A stretch of 64,000 bases of DNA. Source: Acidipila sp. EB88 (GTDB taxonomy: Bacteria; Acidobacteriota; Terriglobia; Terriglobales; Acidobacteriaceae). Below are positions 8,845 through 17,849 of this stretch, piece by piece; position 1 is the first letter of the stretch; the number at the start of each line of letters is the position of its first letter. Both the position numbers and the translations under genes were made by a program. The notes beneath the pieces were generated by a model. It was not told the origin of the DNA, searched no databases, and was given only the letters and a program-made list of their open reading frames with translations. The stretch covers positions 3,224,001-3,288,000 of the forward strand of contig NZ_QWEV01000005.1 of NCBI RefSeq assembly GCF_003858395.1, written 5' to 3'.

Positions 8845-9408
8845 TTACTTCGGAAGCAGACCAGCCGCACGGTAGTTGTCGATCAGTTCGTCATAGAGAT
8901 GGATGTCCGCACGCGTCCTTGCCATCAGTTGCGCTCCTGTAACCGCGGCATAAATGGCACGCGCCCGTCGTGGGCTTTCTCTTGCGCTCACCACTTTAGC
9001 GGCGCGCAGGGCCTTGCTCAACCAGGCGACATTCACCTCCGCGAACATTTGCACTTCCTTGCGAACCGCCTCGGGGAGATCATCGGACTCTGCGCCCATG
9101 AAACTGCAGAGACACATGCGGTTGCCGTTTTCAAGCGCCCAGCGAAACGTCTCGGGGTAGCGGCGAAGGGCATCCACGGGATCCGGCGTGTTCTTCAACA
9201 GCCCGTCGAGAAAAGCCTCGGCGTCCTGCCAGTAGCGTTGCGCTACCGCCGCAGCCAGCACGGCCTTGCTGGGGAAGTGATAGTAGATGCTGGCCGCTTT
9301 GATCCCGACCATCTCCGCAAGGTCGCGAAAGTTCAGCCCCGCATAGCCGTGAGCCTGCGCGACCGTTCTTGCCGCAACCATAATTTCTTCTTTTGCATTC
9401 TGGCTCAA
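8845..9408 (-). CDS. TetR/AcrR family transcriptional regulator
   Basis: One-component regulator of 187 residues. The N-terminal helix-turn-helix is typical of the family: GYAGLNFRDLAEMVGIKAASIYYHF at about residues 21-45, followed by a divergent ligand-binding domain. The likely start is TTG at 9406-9408: starting at the ATG of residue 10 would cut helix 1, and AGGAGG lies 14 bases upstream, rather far. Divergent from the amidase gene, with three palindromic candidate operators in the shared 130-bp gap, so it may repress both itself and the amidase gene. Confidence 0.85.
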   Translation of the reverse strand: MSQNAKEEIMVAARTVAQAHGYAGLNFRDLAEMVGIKAASIYYHFPSKAVLAAAVAQRYWQDAEAFLDGLLKNTPDPVDALRRYPETFRWALENGNRMCLCSFMGAESDDLPEAVRKEVQMFAEVNVAWLSKALRAAKVVSARESPRRARAIYAAVTGAQLMARTRADIHLYDELIDNYRAAGLLPK

Positions 9409-9471
9409 CGGGGCGTTCGCAACCTCCTGGGGGCGGATGAACTACGTCCAAGATCTTCAACAATTATGAAT

Positions 9472-9489
9472 CTACCATGTGGCAGGTAG
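9472..9489. promoter_or_regulatory. Candidate TetR operator 1
   Basis: Inverted repeat CTACC-N8-GGTAG in the gap between the tetR-type gene and the amidase gene. The right half GGCAGGTAG (9481-9489) is repeated directly at 9516-9524. Confidence 0.45.
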
Positions 9490-9493
9490 CGTC

Positions 9494-9505
9494 CTACATA
9501 TGTAG
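9494..9505. promoter_or_regulatory. Palindrome CTACATATGTAG
   Basis: Perfect 12-bp palindrome midway between the two GGCAGGTAG direct repeats. It could be the centre of a composite regulator-binding site, or overlap a promoter element. Confidence 0.35.
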
Positions 9506-9521
9506 CCTGCCTAATGGCAGG
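9506..9521. promoter_or_regulatory. Candidate TetR operator 2
   Basis: Inverted repeat CCTGCC-TAAT-GGCAGG, 17 bases before the amidase ATG. It overlaps the second GGCAGGTAG copy, so a bound regulator would block the amidase ribosome-binding region or promoter. Confidence 0.45.
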
Positions 9522-9538
9522 TAGGGACAGCGAAAATC

Positions 9539-10948
9539 ATGAACACTGAATTGATCTACACCGACGCAATCGGTCTCGCGGAGCTGGTCCGCAACCGCGA
9601 GGTTTCTCCAGTCGAAGTCATGCAGGCGCACCTCGACCGCATCGAGGCTGTGAACCCGCAGGTCAATGCCATCGTCACACTCGCCGACCACACACTCGCC
9701 TCTGCCAGGGCAGCCGAGGCAGCGGTACTGCGAGGCGATGTGCTTGGCCCGCTGCACGGTGTGCCGTTCACGGTCAAGGATTCGATCGACACGGCGAACG
9801 TGCTGACGCAGCGTGGTTCGCCTGTCTTCAAAGGACGCATGCCTGACGCGGACGCGACCAGCGTCGCCCGCATGAAGAAGGCGGGAGGAATCCTGCTGGG
9901 CAAGACCAACCTTCCCGAGTTTTCCTACTGGATCGAAAGCGACAACCTGCTCACCGGCCGCACCAACAACCCATGGAACCTGGCCCGCACCCCGGGGGGC
10001 TCCAGCGGCGGTGAGTCCGCGGCCATCGCCGCGGGTATGTCTCCCCTCGGTCTTGGTACAGACCTTGCTATCTCGGTGCGCGGGCCAGCCGCGCAGACCG
10101 GGATCGTGTCTCTCAAGGCGACCCACGGCCGCGTGCCGATGACCGGCATCTGGCCGCGGGTACCACGCCGTTTCTGGCACGTCGGTCCCATGGCGCGCAG
10201 CATACGCGACCTTGCGCTCGCCTTCTCGCAACTGGCTGGGCTGGATGGCCTGGATGGCTACGCCTCCAGCGCGATCCCGTTCGATGTCCGTGCAGCGGCC
10301 GTACCAGCACGGCCGCTCCGCATCGGTTGGCTGGTCGAGCCGGGATTCGGTCCCATCGACTCCGAGGTTGCCAACACAGTTGCCGCGGCAGCCGAGGCAC
10401 TCAAGGGCCTGGGCCATGTTGTCGAGCCGGTGCGCATCCCCGCGCTCGAGCGCGACTTCGCCCTCGATGTGTTCAATCGCCTGCATGTCATGGAGATGAA
10501 GCCAGCCTTTGAAGAGGCCATCGCCGGCCGGAGCGACGACGAGATCTACAAAATGGCGAGATACATGCTCTCACTCCCTGACACGTCGATCGAGGACTAC
10601 GTCGAGGCCGAGCAGGCGGCTGAACGCTTGAAGGATGGCTATGCCGAGTACTTCCAGCAGTACGACGCGTTGCTCACCCCGGTGCTGCCGCTGCCGGCCT
10701 ATCCGCACGGCCAGGCCGAATTCGTGATCAACGGCCAGACGGTGAGCGCCACGCGCATGCAGGCAGCGACCGTGCCCCTGAATGTAACGGGGCTTCCGGG
10801 GGTGTCCATGCGCTTCGGCACCAGCAAGGACGGCATGCCGATCAACGTGCAGATCGTTGGGAGTTGGTACGCTGAGTCCACCATTCTCCACGTCGCTTCG
10901 CTTCTGGAGCAGGCAAGTCCTGTGAGTGGCCTTCACCCGGTTCTGTAA
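9539..10948 (+). CDS. Amidase-signature family amidase
   Basis: Ser-cisSer-Lys hydrolase of 469 residues that should cleave a C-N amide bond; substrate unknown. The triad can be placed by spacing: Lys80 in PFTVKDS, cis-Ser155 in PGGSSGGES and nucleophile Ser179 in GTDLAISVRGPA, the same 75- and 24-residue spacing as the mammalian fatty acid amide hydrolase triad. The residues before the nucleophile are AI instead of the usual GG. No GatB or GatC partner lies nearby, so it is unlikely to be the tRNA amidotransferase subunit. Divergent from a TetR regulator that probably controls it. Confidence 0.88.
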   Translation: MNTELIYTDAIGLAELVRNREVSPVEVMQAHLDRIEAVNPQVNAIVTLADHTLASARAAEAAVLRGDVLGPLHGVPFTVKDSIDTANVLTQRGSPVFKGRMPDADATSVARMKKAGGILLGKTNLPEFSYWIESDNLLTGRTNNPWNLARTPGGSSGGESAAIAAGMSPLGLGTDLAISVRGPAAQTGIVSLKATHGRVPMTGIWPRVPRRFWHVGPMARSIRDLALAFSQLAGLDGLDGYASSAIPFDVRAAAVPARPLRIGWLVEPGFGPIDSEVANTVAAAAEALKGLGHVVEPVRIPALERDFALDVFNRLHVMEMKPAFEEAIAGRSDDEIYKMARYMLSLPDTSIEDYVEAEQAAERLKDGYAEYFQQYDALLTPVLPLPAYPHGQAEFVINGQTVSATRMQAATVPLNVTGLPGVSMRFGTSKDGMPINVQIVGSWYAESTILHVASLLEQASPVSGLHPVL

Positions 10949-11136
10949 CTCGTCAATTTTCGGCCACGCGGGACGCAGCGCTCCCGCGTGGCCGGCTTGC
11001 CCGCACGTTCACAGCGCGGTGCGGCGTTCGCATCGCCCTCCGCGCAGAGAGACTGAACAACACCTCCATCGAACCCGAGAACCCGGTAATTGCCCGAAAC
11101 TCCTGCCGCAAACTGCATCGCTTACACTCGAACCAC

Positions 11137-12036
11137 ATGCTCAACCAGGGCTATGCCTATACCTCAACCATCAGCAGCAAGAACCATGGGCAGGTCCTGC
11201 TCTCCCACTTGGCGAGCCTTTATTCCCACTCTACCGAGCAGGCCTGGCAACGCAACCTCGAGAATCGCGAAGTTACCCTCGACGGCGTCATCGCCACGGG
11301 ACGCGAGTCGGTCACACTTGGCCAGTCTCTTGTCTGGAACCGCCCACCCTGGATTGAACCGGACGCTCCTCGGCAGTTCGAAGTGCTGTTCGAGGATGCC
11401 CACCTGCTGGCCGTCAGCAAACCCAGCGGGCTGCCCACGCTTCCCGGCGGCGGCTTCATGGAGAACACCCTCCTGCGGCTGGTACAAACGCAGTTCCCAG
11501 GCGCAAACCCGCTCCATCGCCTGGGCCGAGCTACCACCGGCATCGTGCTTTTCGCACGGACCTCGCAGGCGGCCGCCTACCTGACCGCGAACTGGAACAC
11601 CCCCAGCATTGAAAAAACCTACCGCGCGCTGGCGCAGGGCACGGCACAGCAGGACGCCTACGAGATCCTCACGCCCATCGGCCTTGTGCCGCACCCTCGT
11701 ATCGGCTCCGTATGGGCGGCAAGCCCGGGTGGCAAGCCCTCCAGGTCCTTAGCCAAAGTGATCGCGCGCGACACAAGCACCACGACCTTCAAGGTAAGCC
11801 TCGGTTCGGGACGGCCGCATCAAATCAGGATCCATCTGGCATCCATCGGCCATCCGCTGGTAGGCGATCCGTTGTACGACCCTACCGGCCAGCCGCTTGC
11901 CCATCTTCCCGGCCTCCCGGGCGACGGAGGCTATTACCTGCACGCCCAGTTCTTGAAATTTCCCCATCCCATCACGGGCGAAACCATCCAGCTCGAAGCA
12001 CCCTTGCCGCCTGGCCTGGCCTCAGGAAAGCGGTAA
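11137..12036 (+). CDS. RluA-family pseudouridine synthase-like protein lacking the catalytic Asp
   Basis: 299 residues. Residues 1-80 form a small N-terminal part, and the rest matches the RluA catalytic fold: LLAVSKPSGLPTLPGG at about 90-105, then PLHRLGRATTG at 125-135, then SGRPHQIRIHLASIGHPLVGDPLYD. In the family the second block is normally HRLDRxTSG with the Asp as nucleophile; here it is Gly130 (codon GGC at 11527-11529). The fold and RNA-binding motifs are intact and the frame is unbroken. It is either an inactive or repurposed member, or it uses another residue. No operon partner is apparent. Confidence 0.8.
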   Translation: MLNQGYAYTSTISSKNHGQVLLSHLASLYSHSTEQAWQRNLENREVTLDGVIATGRESVTLGQSLVWNRPPWIEPDAPRQFEVLFEDAHLLAVSKPSGLPTLPGGGFMENTLLRLVQTQFPGANPLHRLGRATTGIVLFARTSQAAAYLTANWNTPSIEKTYRALAQGTAQQDAYEILTPIGLVPHPRIGSVWAASPGGKPSRSLAKVIARDTSTTTFKVSLGSGRPHQIRIHLASIGHPLVGDPLYDPTGQPLAHLPGLPGDGGYYLHAQFLKFPHPITGETIQLEAPLPPGLASGKR

Positions 12037-12255
12037 CTCCACATCCGCGAATAGCGCGGCAAAAGCACCCACACGATACGGCAGCGACACTGTGTACTTA
12101 GAATCACAGCAAGGGTCGAGTGCAACCGCGCACGTATGCAACCGCAACCGTTACCAAACACACCCCGCCCAGGCCGCGACCCGATCAGCCCCGGCATCGC
12201 CGCCAGCGATCTAAACCGACCCCGCCCAACAAGAATTCCTCCTATAATCGCGGGC

Positions 12256-13341
12256 ATGCGCTCACACCTGGTCTTGGCTTTGTGTAGTGTGTGCCTGCCC
12301 TCACTCGCGCAGGCGGCCGAGTCTGTCACTGTCGCCCAGCTCGATCAGCGGCTTGTGGCCGACCACCGACTTTCTGATGACAAGCTTTCCGCGCAGCTCG
12401 CCAACCTCACCCTCTCCGAGCGTGTCGCCCCCGGGCACCTCGCCTCCTGGCAGACGTCCTCGCCCGGTCCGCGCACCCGGCAACTGCTCATGCTTCTTGC
12501 CGACGCATCCGCGTTTCAACCACTGCCTGCGTCCGAGCGCGCGGCCGCGCCGTTCGGCTTTACCGACAGCGCAAAGCTGCTGGCCGCCGCCTTCAGTTAC
12601 GCCAGCCAGGCCAGCCACAACCTTCCCAACCTTCTCGCGGTGCGCCGGACCCTGCACTACCAGACACCCTTCGACGCCCTTGCCAAGCAGGCCCGCGCCG
12701 CAGCCCTCAATGCCTCGGCCAGTGGCTTCCTCGGACTCGACGTGCTCCCGCAGAACTTCACGGGCCAGTCCCACGCCGCCGTCGCCTACCAGGATGGCGA
12801 AGAGGTGCCCACGGATGAGCCCAGCCCACCCGGCTCCTCCGGCTACACCACCAGCGGCGAATTCGGCCCGCTGCTCACCACGGTTGTCGGCGATGCCACG
12901 CAGGGCTCCATCCTGCTGGACTCCTGGCAGAGATCAGGCGATGCCGACGTCGCCGTCTTTCGCTACCAGGTGCCTCGTGGCAAAGCCCACTACCTGGTCG
13001 CGGTGCAGGATGGCGACTTCAGGCGCCAGAGCTATCCCGGGTATCACGGTGAGATCGCCGTGGACGCCCGCACCGGCAGCATCCTGCGCATCTCGCTCGT
13101 TACTGAGCCGCTCAAGTTCACGGAGCCGTCGGTCGGCATTGCCGTGGAATACGGGTCTGTGATTCTGGGCAGCCGCGCCTACATCGTTCCGCTGCATACC
13201 GTGGCCTTGACCCGGTACCCCGTGGATATAGGGCTCGGCGCTGTGATTCCAGTGCAGAGCTATTTGAATGATGTGGTTTTCACGCGGTATCACCTGTTCC
13301 GTGCGGAGGCCCGCATCGTGGATCCGGAAGAAGCCAGGTAG
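12256..13341 (+). CDS. Secreted protein of unknown function
   Basis: 361 residues from the ATG at 12256 (MRSHLVLALCSVCLPSLAQA), giving a signal peptide cleaved near AQA|AES. I do not recognise a domain. The mature protein begins with a repeat-poor helical region (VAQLDQRLVADHRLSDDKLSAQL), and the second half looks beta-rich (KAHYLVAVQDGDFRRQSYPG, GEIAVDARTGSILRISL, GIAVEYGSVILGSRAYIVP). The segment around AVDARTGSILRI recalls acidobacterial exported proteins of unknown role. An upstream in-frame ATG at 12136 exists but would bury the signal peptide. Convergent with the TonB receptor gene. Confidence 0.65.
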   Translation: MRSHLVLALCSVCLPSLAQAAESVTVAQLDQRLVADHRLSDDKLSAQLANLTLSERVAPGHLASWQTSSPGPRTRQLLMLLADASAFQPLPASERAAAPFGFTDSAKLLAAAFSYASQASHNLPNLLAVRRTLHYQTPFDALAKQARAAALNASASGFLGLDVLPQNFTGQSHAAVAYQDGEEVPTDEPSPPGSSGYTTSGEFGPLLTTVVGDATQGSILLDSWQRSGDADVAVFRYQVPRGKAHYLVAVQDGDFRRQSYPGYHGEIAVDARTGSILRISLVTEPLKFTEPSVGIAVEYGSVILGSRAYIVPLHTVALTRYPVDIGLGAVIPVQSYLNDVVFTRYHLFRAEARIVDPEEAR

Positions 13342-13410
13342 CTTCAACGGTGGTCTGGCCAGGTGAGACCCGGGTGGCGAAGGCAGGGCGCCTCACCACC
13401 CGGCTGTGTT

Positions 13411-16400
13411 CTAGAACACGTACTTGAGTGCGAACTGGATTACGCGCGCATCCGGGCTTTCCCCGGCGGTTGCCGAGTACTGCCCGCCGGTGGAGCCAAA
13501 CCGCTCGCTCACGATCTGCCCAAAGCCGCCACCCGTGGTGTTTCCGGGCTGGCCGTACGCAGGCGTGTTCCACAGGTTGAAGACATCCGTGCGGAACTGC
13601 ACGTTGGTTTCGCGGAAGATCCCGAAGCTCTTGAAGATCGAGAGATCGGTGCGATTGTAGCCGGGGCCCGCAACCGTGAGGCGGCCAGGAGGTCCGTAGG
13701 ACGCAAGGTCGCCGGTGGAGGTAGCCTGCGCCGGGTTGGCGAAGGCGCAGGGGTTAAACCAGGTGGCCAGCGTGTGGGTAGCGGTTGCGCAGACCGCGTT
13801 GGACGAGGTGGGCGTGCCCCCCGTGTGGAAGGGATTAAACAGCAGGTAAGGCTCGGCTGTTCCCGTGCCGCCGGCGTTGTTGTTGGCGTAGATGTTGACC
13901 GGCTGCCCGGTCTGGACGCGGAATACCAGCGCCGTGGACCAGCCGCCGGCAACCTCGTTCAGCAGGCCACTCTTGTTCAGGTACTTCTTGCCGTGGCCGA
14001 AGGGCAGCTCATACTGGCCGTTCAGCACGAGGCGCTGGCGCGTATCGATCAGGGAGTTGCCATAGTCAAAGCCCAGGCCTAGAGCGCGCCAGTTGCGATA
14101 GCCACCGCCCCCGGTGCCGCCCAGCAGGATCGGGGCGTCATCGAGCGAATGCGACCAGGTATAGGCAGTCAGGAACGAAAGCCCGTTACGCAACTGGCGC
14201 TCTACCGTGACCTGCGCCGAGTTGTAGTTGGACGTGCCCTTGTCGATGACCACGCTGCCGCCGCCAAAAGCCGTGGGGAAGGGGCGGTACTGTTGCTCGT
14301 TCTGCCCGGCCGGTACGGCGCCCGCAGGCATGTTGACGTCGGGATTGACCTGCAGGTGGCGCGACAGGGCTCCGACATAAGCCGCCGTTACGGTGGTGGT
14401 GTCCGACAGGGAACGCTGTACGGTGAGGTTGAATTGCTCGCTGTACGGGGTTTGGGTGTCGGTCTGGTAGCCGTGGGGTGAGGGCAGCGTGACAAAGTTG
14501 GCTAGGCCTACGTTGAGCGCTTGGGCGAAGCCTGTCTGCAGCGACAGCCCGTTGGTGGCGCAGTTGCCGGGCACGCACGTGGTGCCGGAGGTGAAGTTGC
14601 TGTCGAACTGGAAGGGGAAGTTCTGCGACAGGCTCGGTGAGTACCCGACGCTCTCAAGACCGCCGAAGAAGATGCCGAAGCCGGAACGCAGCACCGTCTT
14701 TGGATTCACCTGGTACGTGATGCCGATGCGTGGTGAGAAGTTGAGGTGTGCCGGGGTAACCAGGTACTCGTTGTTGGTGTACTGCACGCTCACATTGTTG
14801 GTCGCGATGCCATTCAGGAACGCGGGCGTCAGTGGGAAGTTGGCTTGCGACTTGGTCGGAATCAGGTAAACGCCCGTGCCGTTTGCATAGTTCGGCACAA
14901 AGTTCGCTTGGGCTCCGTTGAGATCCTTGATCGGCTCAACGTACTCATAGCGCAAACCAAGATTCAAGGTCAGGTTCGGCGTGGCCTTCCAGTTGTCCTG
15001 GAAGTAGTAGCCCTCGTAGAACCGCTGGTTGTGCGCGGTGAAGATGTTGGCAACCGAAGCGGTATCCATGTAGTTCTGCAGGAAGTCCGCTGCCCCGTAT
15101 CCCGTGTTGCTCGTGTTGAGCGGGTCCTGGGTGAATTTCGCGGTGAAGTTGAACGTTCCCTTGGGATCCACCGGCTGCTGCGTCTGCACGCGGATGCGCT
15201 CGATGTTCACGCCGAAGCGGATGGAATGATTGCCGATCTGCTTGGATACATTGTCCAGGATCTGGATCACATTCTCGTATTCGTGCGTCGGTTCGTACTG
15301 CGAGGAACCGATTGTGGAGACGCCACTCGTGCCGAAGTTGATGTTGGGCAGTCCGCCATTGCCCTCTTCAAACGGGATTCCACCCAGCCCAAACTGAGCC
15401 GAGAGGTTGGTACCCGCGTTTGGAGGGATATACGCCGCGGCGATCCAGTTATAACCCACGCGGAACTCGTTCACGAGCGAGGGACTGAAAACGTGGGTCT
15501 CCGAGAAGGTGAAGTTGCGTCCTTCTACAACCGTGTTGCCCGAGCCGCCAAAGCCGCCGCCATCGAGGATGCCGAAGGGCGGCGTGAGCGTGACCGGCTC
15601 GTTGCTGTAACTGTAACGGGCGAAGAGCTGATCCTTCGCGCTGCGGTTGTAGTCCAGGCGACCATCGTACTGCGTGGTGTTATCGCTGGCATTGCCCTGG
15701 AAGGTGTAGTTGTTGATGGTGTTGGCTGCCGTCCCGCGGTTGGGCGCGGGTTCCTGGTTCAGCAGTGCCTGCGCGACGGGGTTGATCGCCGCGGGATTGA
15801 TGACGTTCTGCCGGCCGTTGTACGCCAGGTAGTTGTTGGCAAGGATGGGGCTCGAGGCGGACTGGGTGGCGCGGGTCGGGCCGCCGGGCTGGTACAGCGT
15901 GATGGCCTGGCCGCGCCCGTTGTTGGCCGCATCGAGCAGGTCCGAGAAGTCGCCGGTGCGCTCGGCAAGTGTCGGTACCGTGTACACCTGGGTCTGCCCG
16001 AAGATGATGCGGTTCGCTTCCGCGTCGCCGAAGAAGAACAGCTTGTCCTTCAGGATGGGGCCGCCGAGTGTGGCGCCGAACTGGTTCTGCCGGTACTTGG
16101 GCTTGGCTGCCTGGAAGAAGTCGCGGTCGTTCAGCACGTCGTTGCGGAAGTACTCCCACAGATCGCCGTGGATCTGGTTGGTGCCGCTCTTGGTGGCCAC
16201 GTTGAGCACCGCGCCGGCCGAGTGGCCCAACTCCGCCGTGTAGTCCCCGGTCTGCACCTTGAACTCCTGCAGGGCGTCCGGTGGCGGCTTGATCACGAAG
16301 CTTGCGCCGTTGAGGAAGTCCACCAGGCTGGCGTTGTTGTCCACGCCGTCCAGGATGAAGTTGTTCTGCTCGGAACGCTGTCCGTTCGCTGAAAAGTCGC

Positions 16401-16974
16401 CCTTTTGTGCGCCACGCGAACCCTGCTCGGAAGGCGTGACGCCTGCCGAAAGCTGCGCGATAAAGGTGAAGTTGCGGCCATTGAGCGGCGTGTTGTTGAT
16501 GGTTTGCGCCGAGACTACCTGGCCCGTCGAGGCCTCTTCTGTCTGCAGCGCCGGGGGCGCCGAGGTGACCACAACATTCTGCTGGCTGCCGGCCACGCCG
16601 ACCGTCAGGTCTGCCGTGGTAGTGGATGCCACGTTGACGACAACGTTCTCCTGCGTGGTGGGACCGAAGCCCTGCGCCTCGACCTTGACGTTGTAGCCGC
16701 CCAGTTTAAGCGGGCTCACCGTGTAGTTGCCGCTGCTGTCGGTGGCAAGCGTGATGGTGAATCCGGTGGCGGGATTGATGACCGTAATCTTGGCGCCCGG
16801 GACGCCCGCGCCGCTTGGATCACGTACGGTGCCGCTGATGCTGCCTTGATCGACCTGTGCCCACGCTGTTGAGGGAACACACGAAACTGTAGCTGCTCCC
16901 AGCACAAACAGGCTGGCAGTTGCGAGCCCAGCACCAGGAATACTGAAAGTGACGCGCTTTCTGCTGAAGAACAT
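13411..16974 (-). CDS. Oar-type TonB-dependent outer-membrane receptor with carboxypeptidase-regulatory-like domain
   Basis: Very large outer-membrane protein of 1187 residues. A signal peptide ends near TAWAQ. Residues about 45-125 form a carboxypeptidase-regulatory-like (beta-sandwich) domain: GSISGTVRDPSGAGVPGA and SGNYTVSPLKLGGYNVKVEA. A TonB plug follows (NGQRSEQNNFILDGVDNN), then a barrel ending in LKYVF, the terminal Phe expected for BAM insertion. Such receptors are expanded in Acidobacteria and often sit near carbohydrate or polyphenol hydrolases; here a tannase-type gene is 876 bp upstream in the same direction. The substrate cannot be read from sequence. Confidence 0.9.
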   Translation of the reverse strand: MFFSRKRVTFSIPGAGLATASLFVLGAATVSCVPSTAWAQVDQGSISGTVRDPSGAGVPGAKITVINPATGFTITLATDSSGNYTVSPLKLGGYNVKVEAQGFGPTTQENVVVNVASTTTADLTVGVAGSQQNVVVTSAPPALQTEEASTGQVVSAQTINNTPLNGRNFTFIAQLSAGVTPSEQGSRGAQKGDFSANGQRSEQNNFILDGVDNNASLVDFLNGASFVIKPPPDALQEFKVQTGDYTAELGHSAGAVLNVATKSGTNQIHGDLWEYFRNDVLNDRDFFQAAKPKYRQNQFGATLGGPILKDKLFFFGDAEANRIIFGQTQVYTVPTLAERTGDFSDLLDAANNGRGQAITLYQPGGPTRATQSASSPILANNYLAYNGRQNVINPAAINPVAQALLNQEPAPNRGTAANTINNYTFQGNASDNTTQYDGRLDYNRSAKDQLFARYSYSNEPVTLTPPFGILDGGGFGGSGNTVVEGRNFTFSETHVFSPSLVNEFRVGYNWIAAAYIPPNAGTNLSAQFGLGGIPFEEGNGGLPNINFGTSGVSTIGSSQYEPTHEYENVIQILDNVSKQIGNHSIRFGVNIERIRVQTQQPVDPKGTFNFTAKFTQDPLNTSNTGYGAADFLQNYMDTASVANIFTAHNQRFYEGYYFQDNWKATPNLTLNLGLRYEYVEPIKDLNGAQANFVPNYANGTGVYLIPTKSQANFPLTPAFLNGIATNNVSVQYTNNEYLVTPAHLNFSPRIGITYQVNPKTVLRSGFGIFFGGLESVGYSPSLSQNFPFQFDSNFTSGTTCVPGNCATNGLSLQTGFAQALNVGLANFVTLPSPHGYQTDTQTPYSEQFNLTVQRSLSDTTTVTAAYVGALSRHLQVNPDVNMPAGAVPAGQNEQQYRPFPTAFGGGSVVIDKGTSNYNSAQVTVERQLRNGLSFLTAYTWSHSLDDAPILLGGTGGGGYRNWRALGLGFDYGNSLIDTRQRLVLNGQYELPFGHGKKYLNKSGLLNEVAGGWSTALVFRVQTGQPVNIYANNNAGGTGTAEPYLLFNPFHTGGTPTSSNAVCATATHTLATWFNPCAFANPAQATSTGDLASYGPPGRLTVAGPGYNRTDLSIFKSFGIFRETNVQFRTDVFNLWNTPAYGQPGNTTGGGFGQIVSERFGSTGGQYSATAGESPDARVIQFALKYVF

Positions 16975-17849
16975 GATGTCGGACCTCTCTCAAGAAGGGT
17001 GGTGATGTTTCCCTGCGCACTGGGATTGAACAGGGTTGTGGCCGTATGTACCCCTCGCTTTGTTTGCGAGTGAGCCATCAGCTCGTTTGTATGGACTGCA
17101 GCAGAGATCTTTGATCAGGGGCTGCTGACAGTTCTCGACGGACTCGGCGTCCATCGGGATGCGGGAGCATAATCCTATGCAGGTGAATGAAGTGTCAACC
17201 TTCATCTGTGGGGGTGAGTACGTGATGCAAATCGATGCAACGAGCGGCTCTGCGCGCGGCAGGGCATAAGAGCTGGCAGCAGCAGGAATACTTCGCATTG
17301 CGAAGTATTCCTGCTGCTTACTTCACCTGTTTTTCGCGCTGGAGTGAGCACGGAAAACAAGCACCATAAGAAGCCGGCCGCCAAGTGGGCCAACTATGCC
17401 AGCAGGCTGGCCGAATCTTACCTTGAACTGCGAAGTTGCCAGACACCATGGCACGCGCGAAGTCCTGAACCTGGGCGTACAGCGCGGAGTTTATGCTGAC
17501 GCCGAAAGATCCATCCAGAAGAGCGTCGTGGCCGAAGAACATTCGGAATGGGGCCAGGTGCCGTGGTCTATTACGCCAGGTAGGCTCGGCCGTTGATTGT
17601 TCGCGTGCAACGGTGCCAAGGACTGGGGTCTATTGTACGGGTACCCCACGGGCACCGCAGCCCACAGAAAACGTTACAGCAAAGGTTGCAAATGAAAAGA
17701 GGTGACTCGCTTTACACCACCGGGCACGCCCAGCGCTGCGCTCGGTTCCGGAAGCCGGTCGTGCCAGGAGGGAAGCACTCCTCCTGCAACTGCGTGGTCA
17801 GCGGATCGAGTGAGCCAACGCCCCCCCTGCGCGGGCGCGCCCGCGCAAA
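16975..17849. other. Long gene-free stretch with inverted repeat and possible structured segment
   Basis: About 875 bp between the TonB receptor start and the tannase-type gene end, both on the minus strand. I could not support a gene: the short open frames show no known motif. It holds a perfect 20-bp inverted repeat (17278-17318) and a GC-rich segment with nested complementary stems (about 17701-17815). The receptor promoter must lie in its left part. Confidence 0.5.
17278..17318. repeat. Perfect 20-bp inverted repeat
   Basis: Left arm 17278-17297 (begins AGCAGCAGGAAT) and right arm 17299-17318 are exact reverse complements separated by one base. A fold would give a 19-bp stem with a three-base loop. 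Neither strand has a U-run right after the stem, so it is not a standard terminator. Confidence 0.9.

Noticed and set aside
9539..10948. GatA subunit of the Glu-tRNA amidotransferase
   Set aside because: No gatB or gatC gene nearby, paired instead with a TetR regulator, and the active-site loop is non-standard.
17396..17705. Short open frames in the gap between the TonB receptor and tannase genes
   Set aside because: No ribosome-binding sites or recognisable domains; I could not identify a homologous family.
17701..17815. Cobalamin riboswitch, because of GGAAGCCGGT and CCTGCAACTG-like pieces
   Set aside because: The order and spacing of the conserved core are not right, the B12 box is incomplete and no cobalamin-related gene follows. 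Kept only as a low-interest structured segment.
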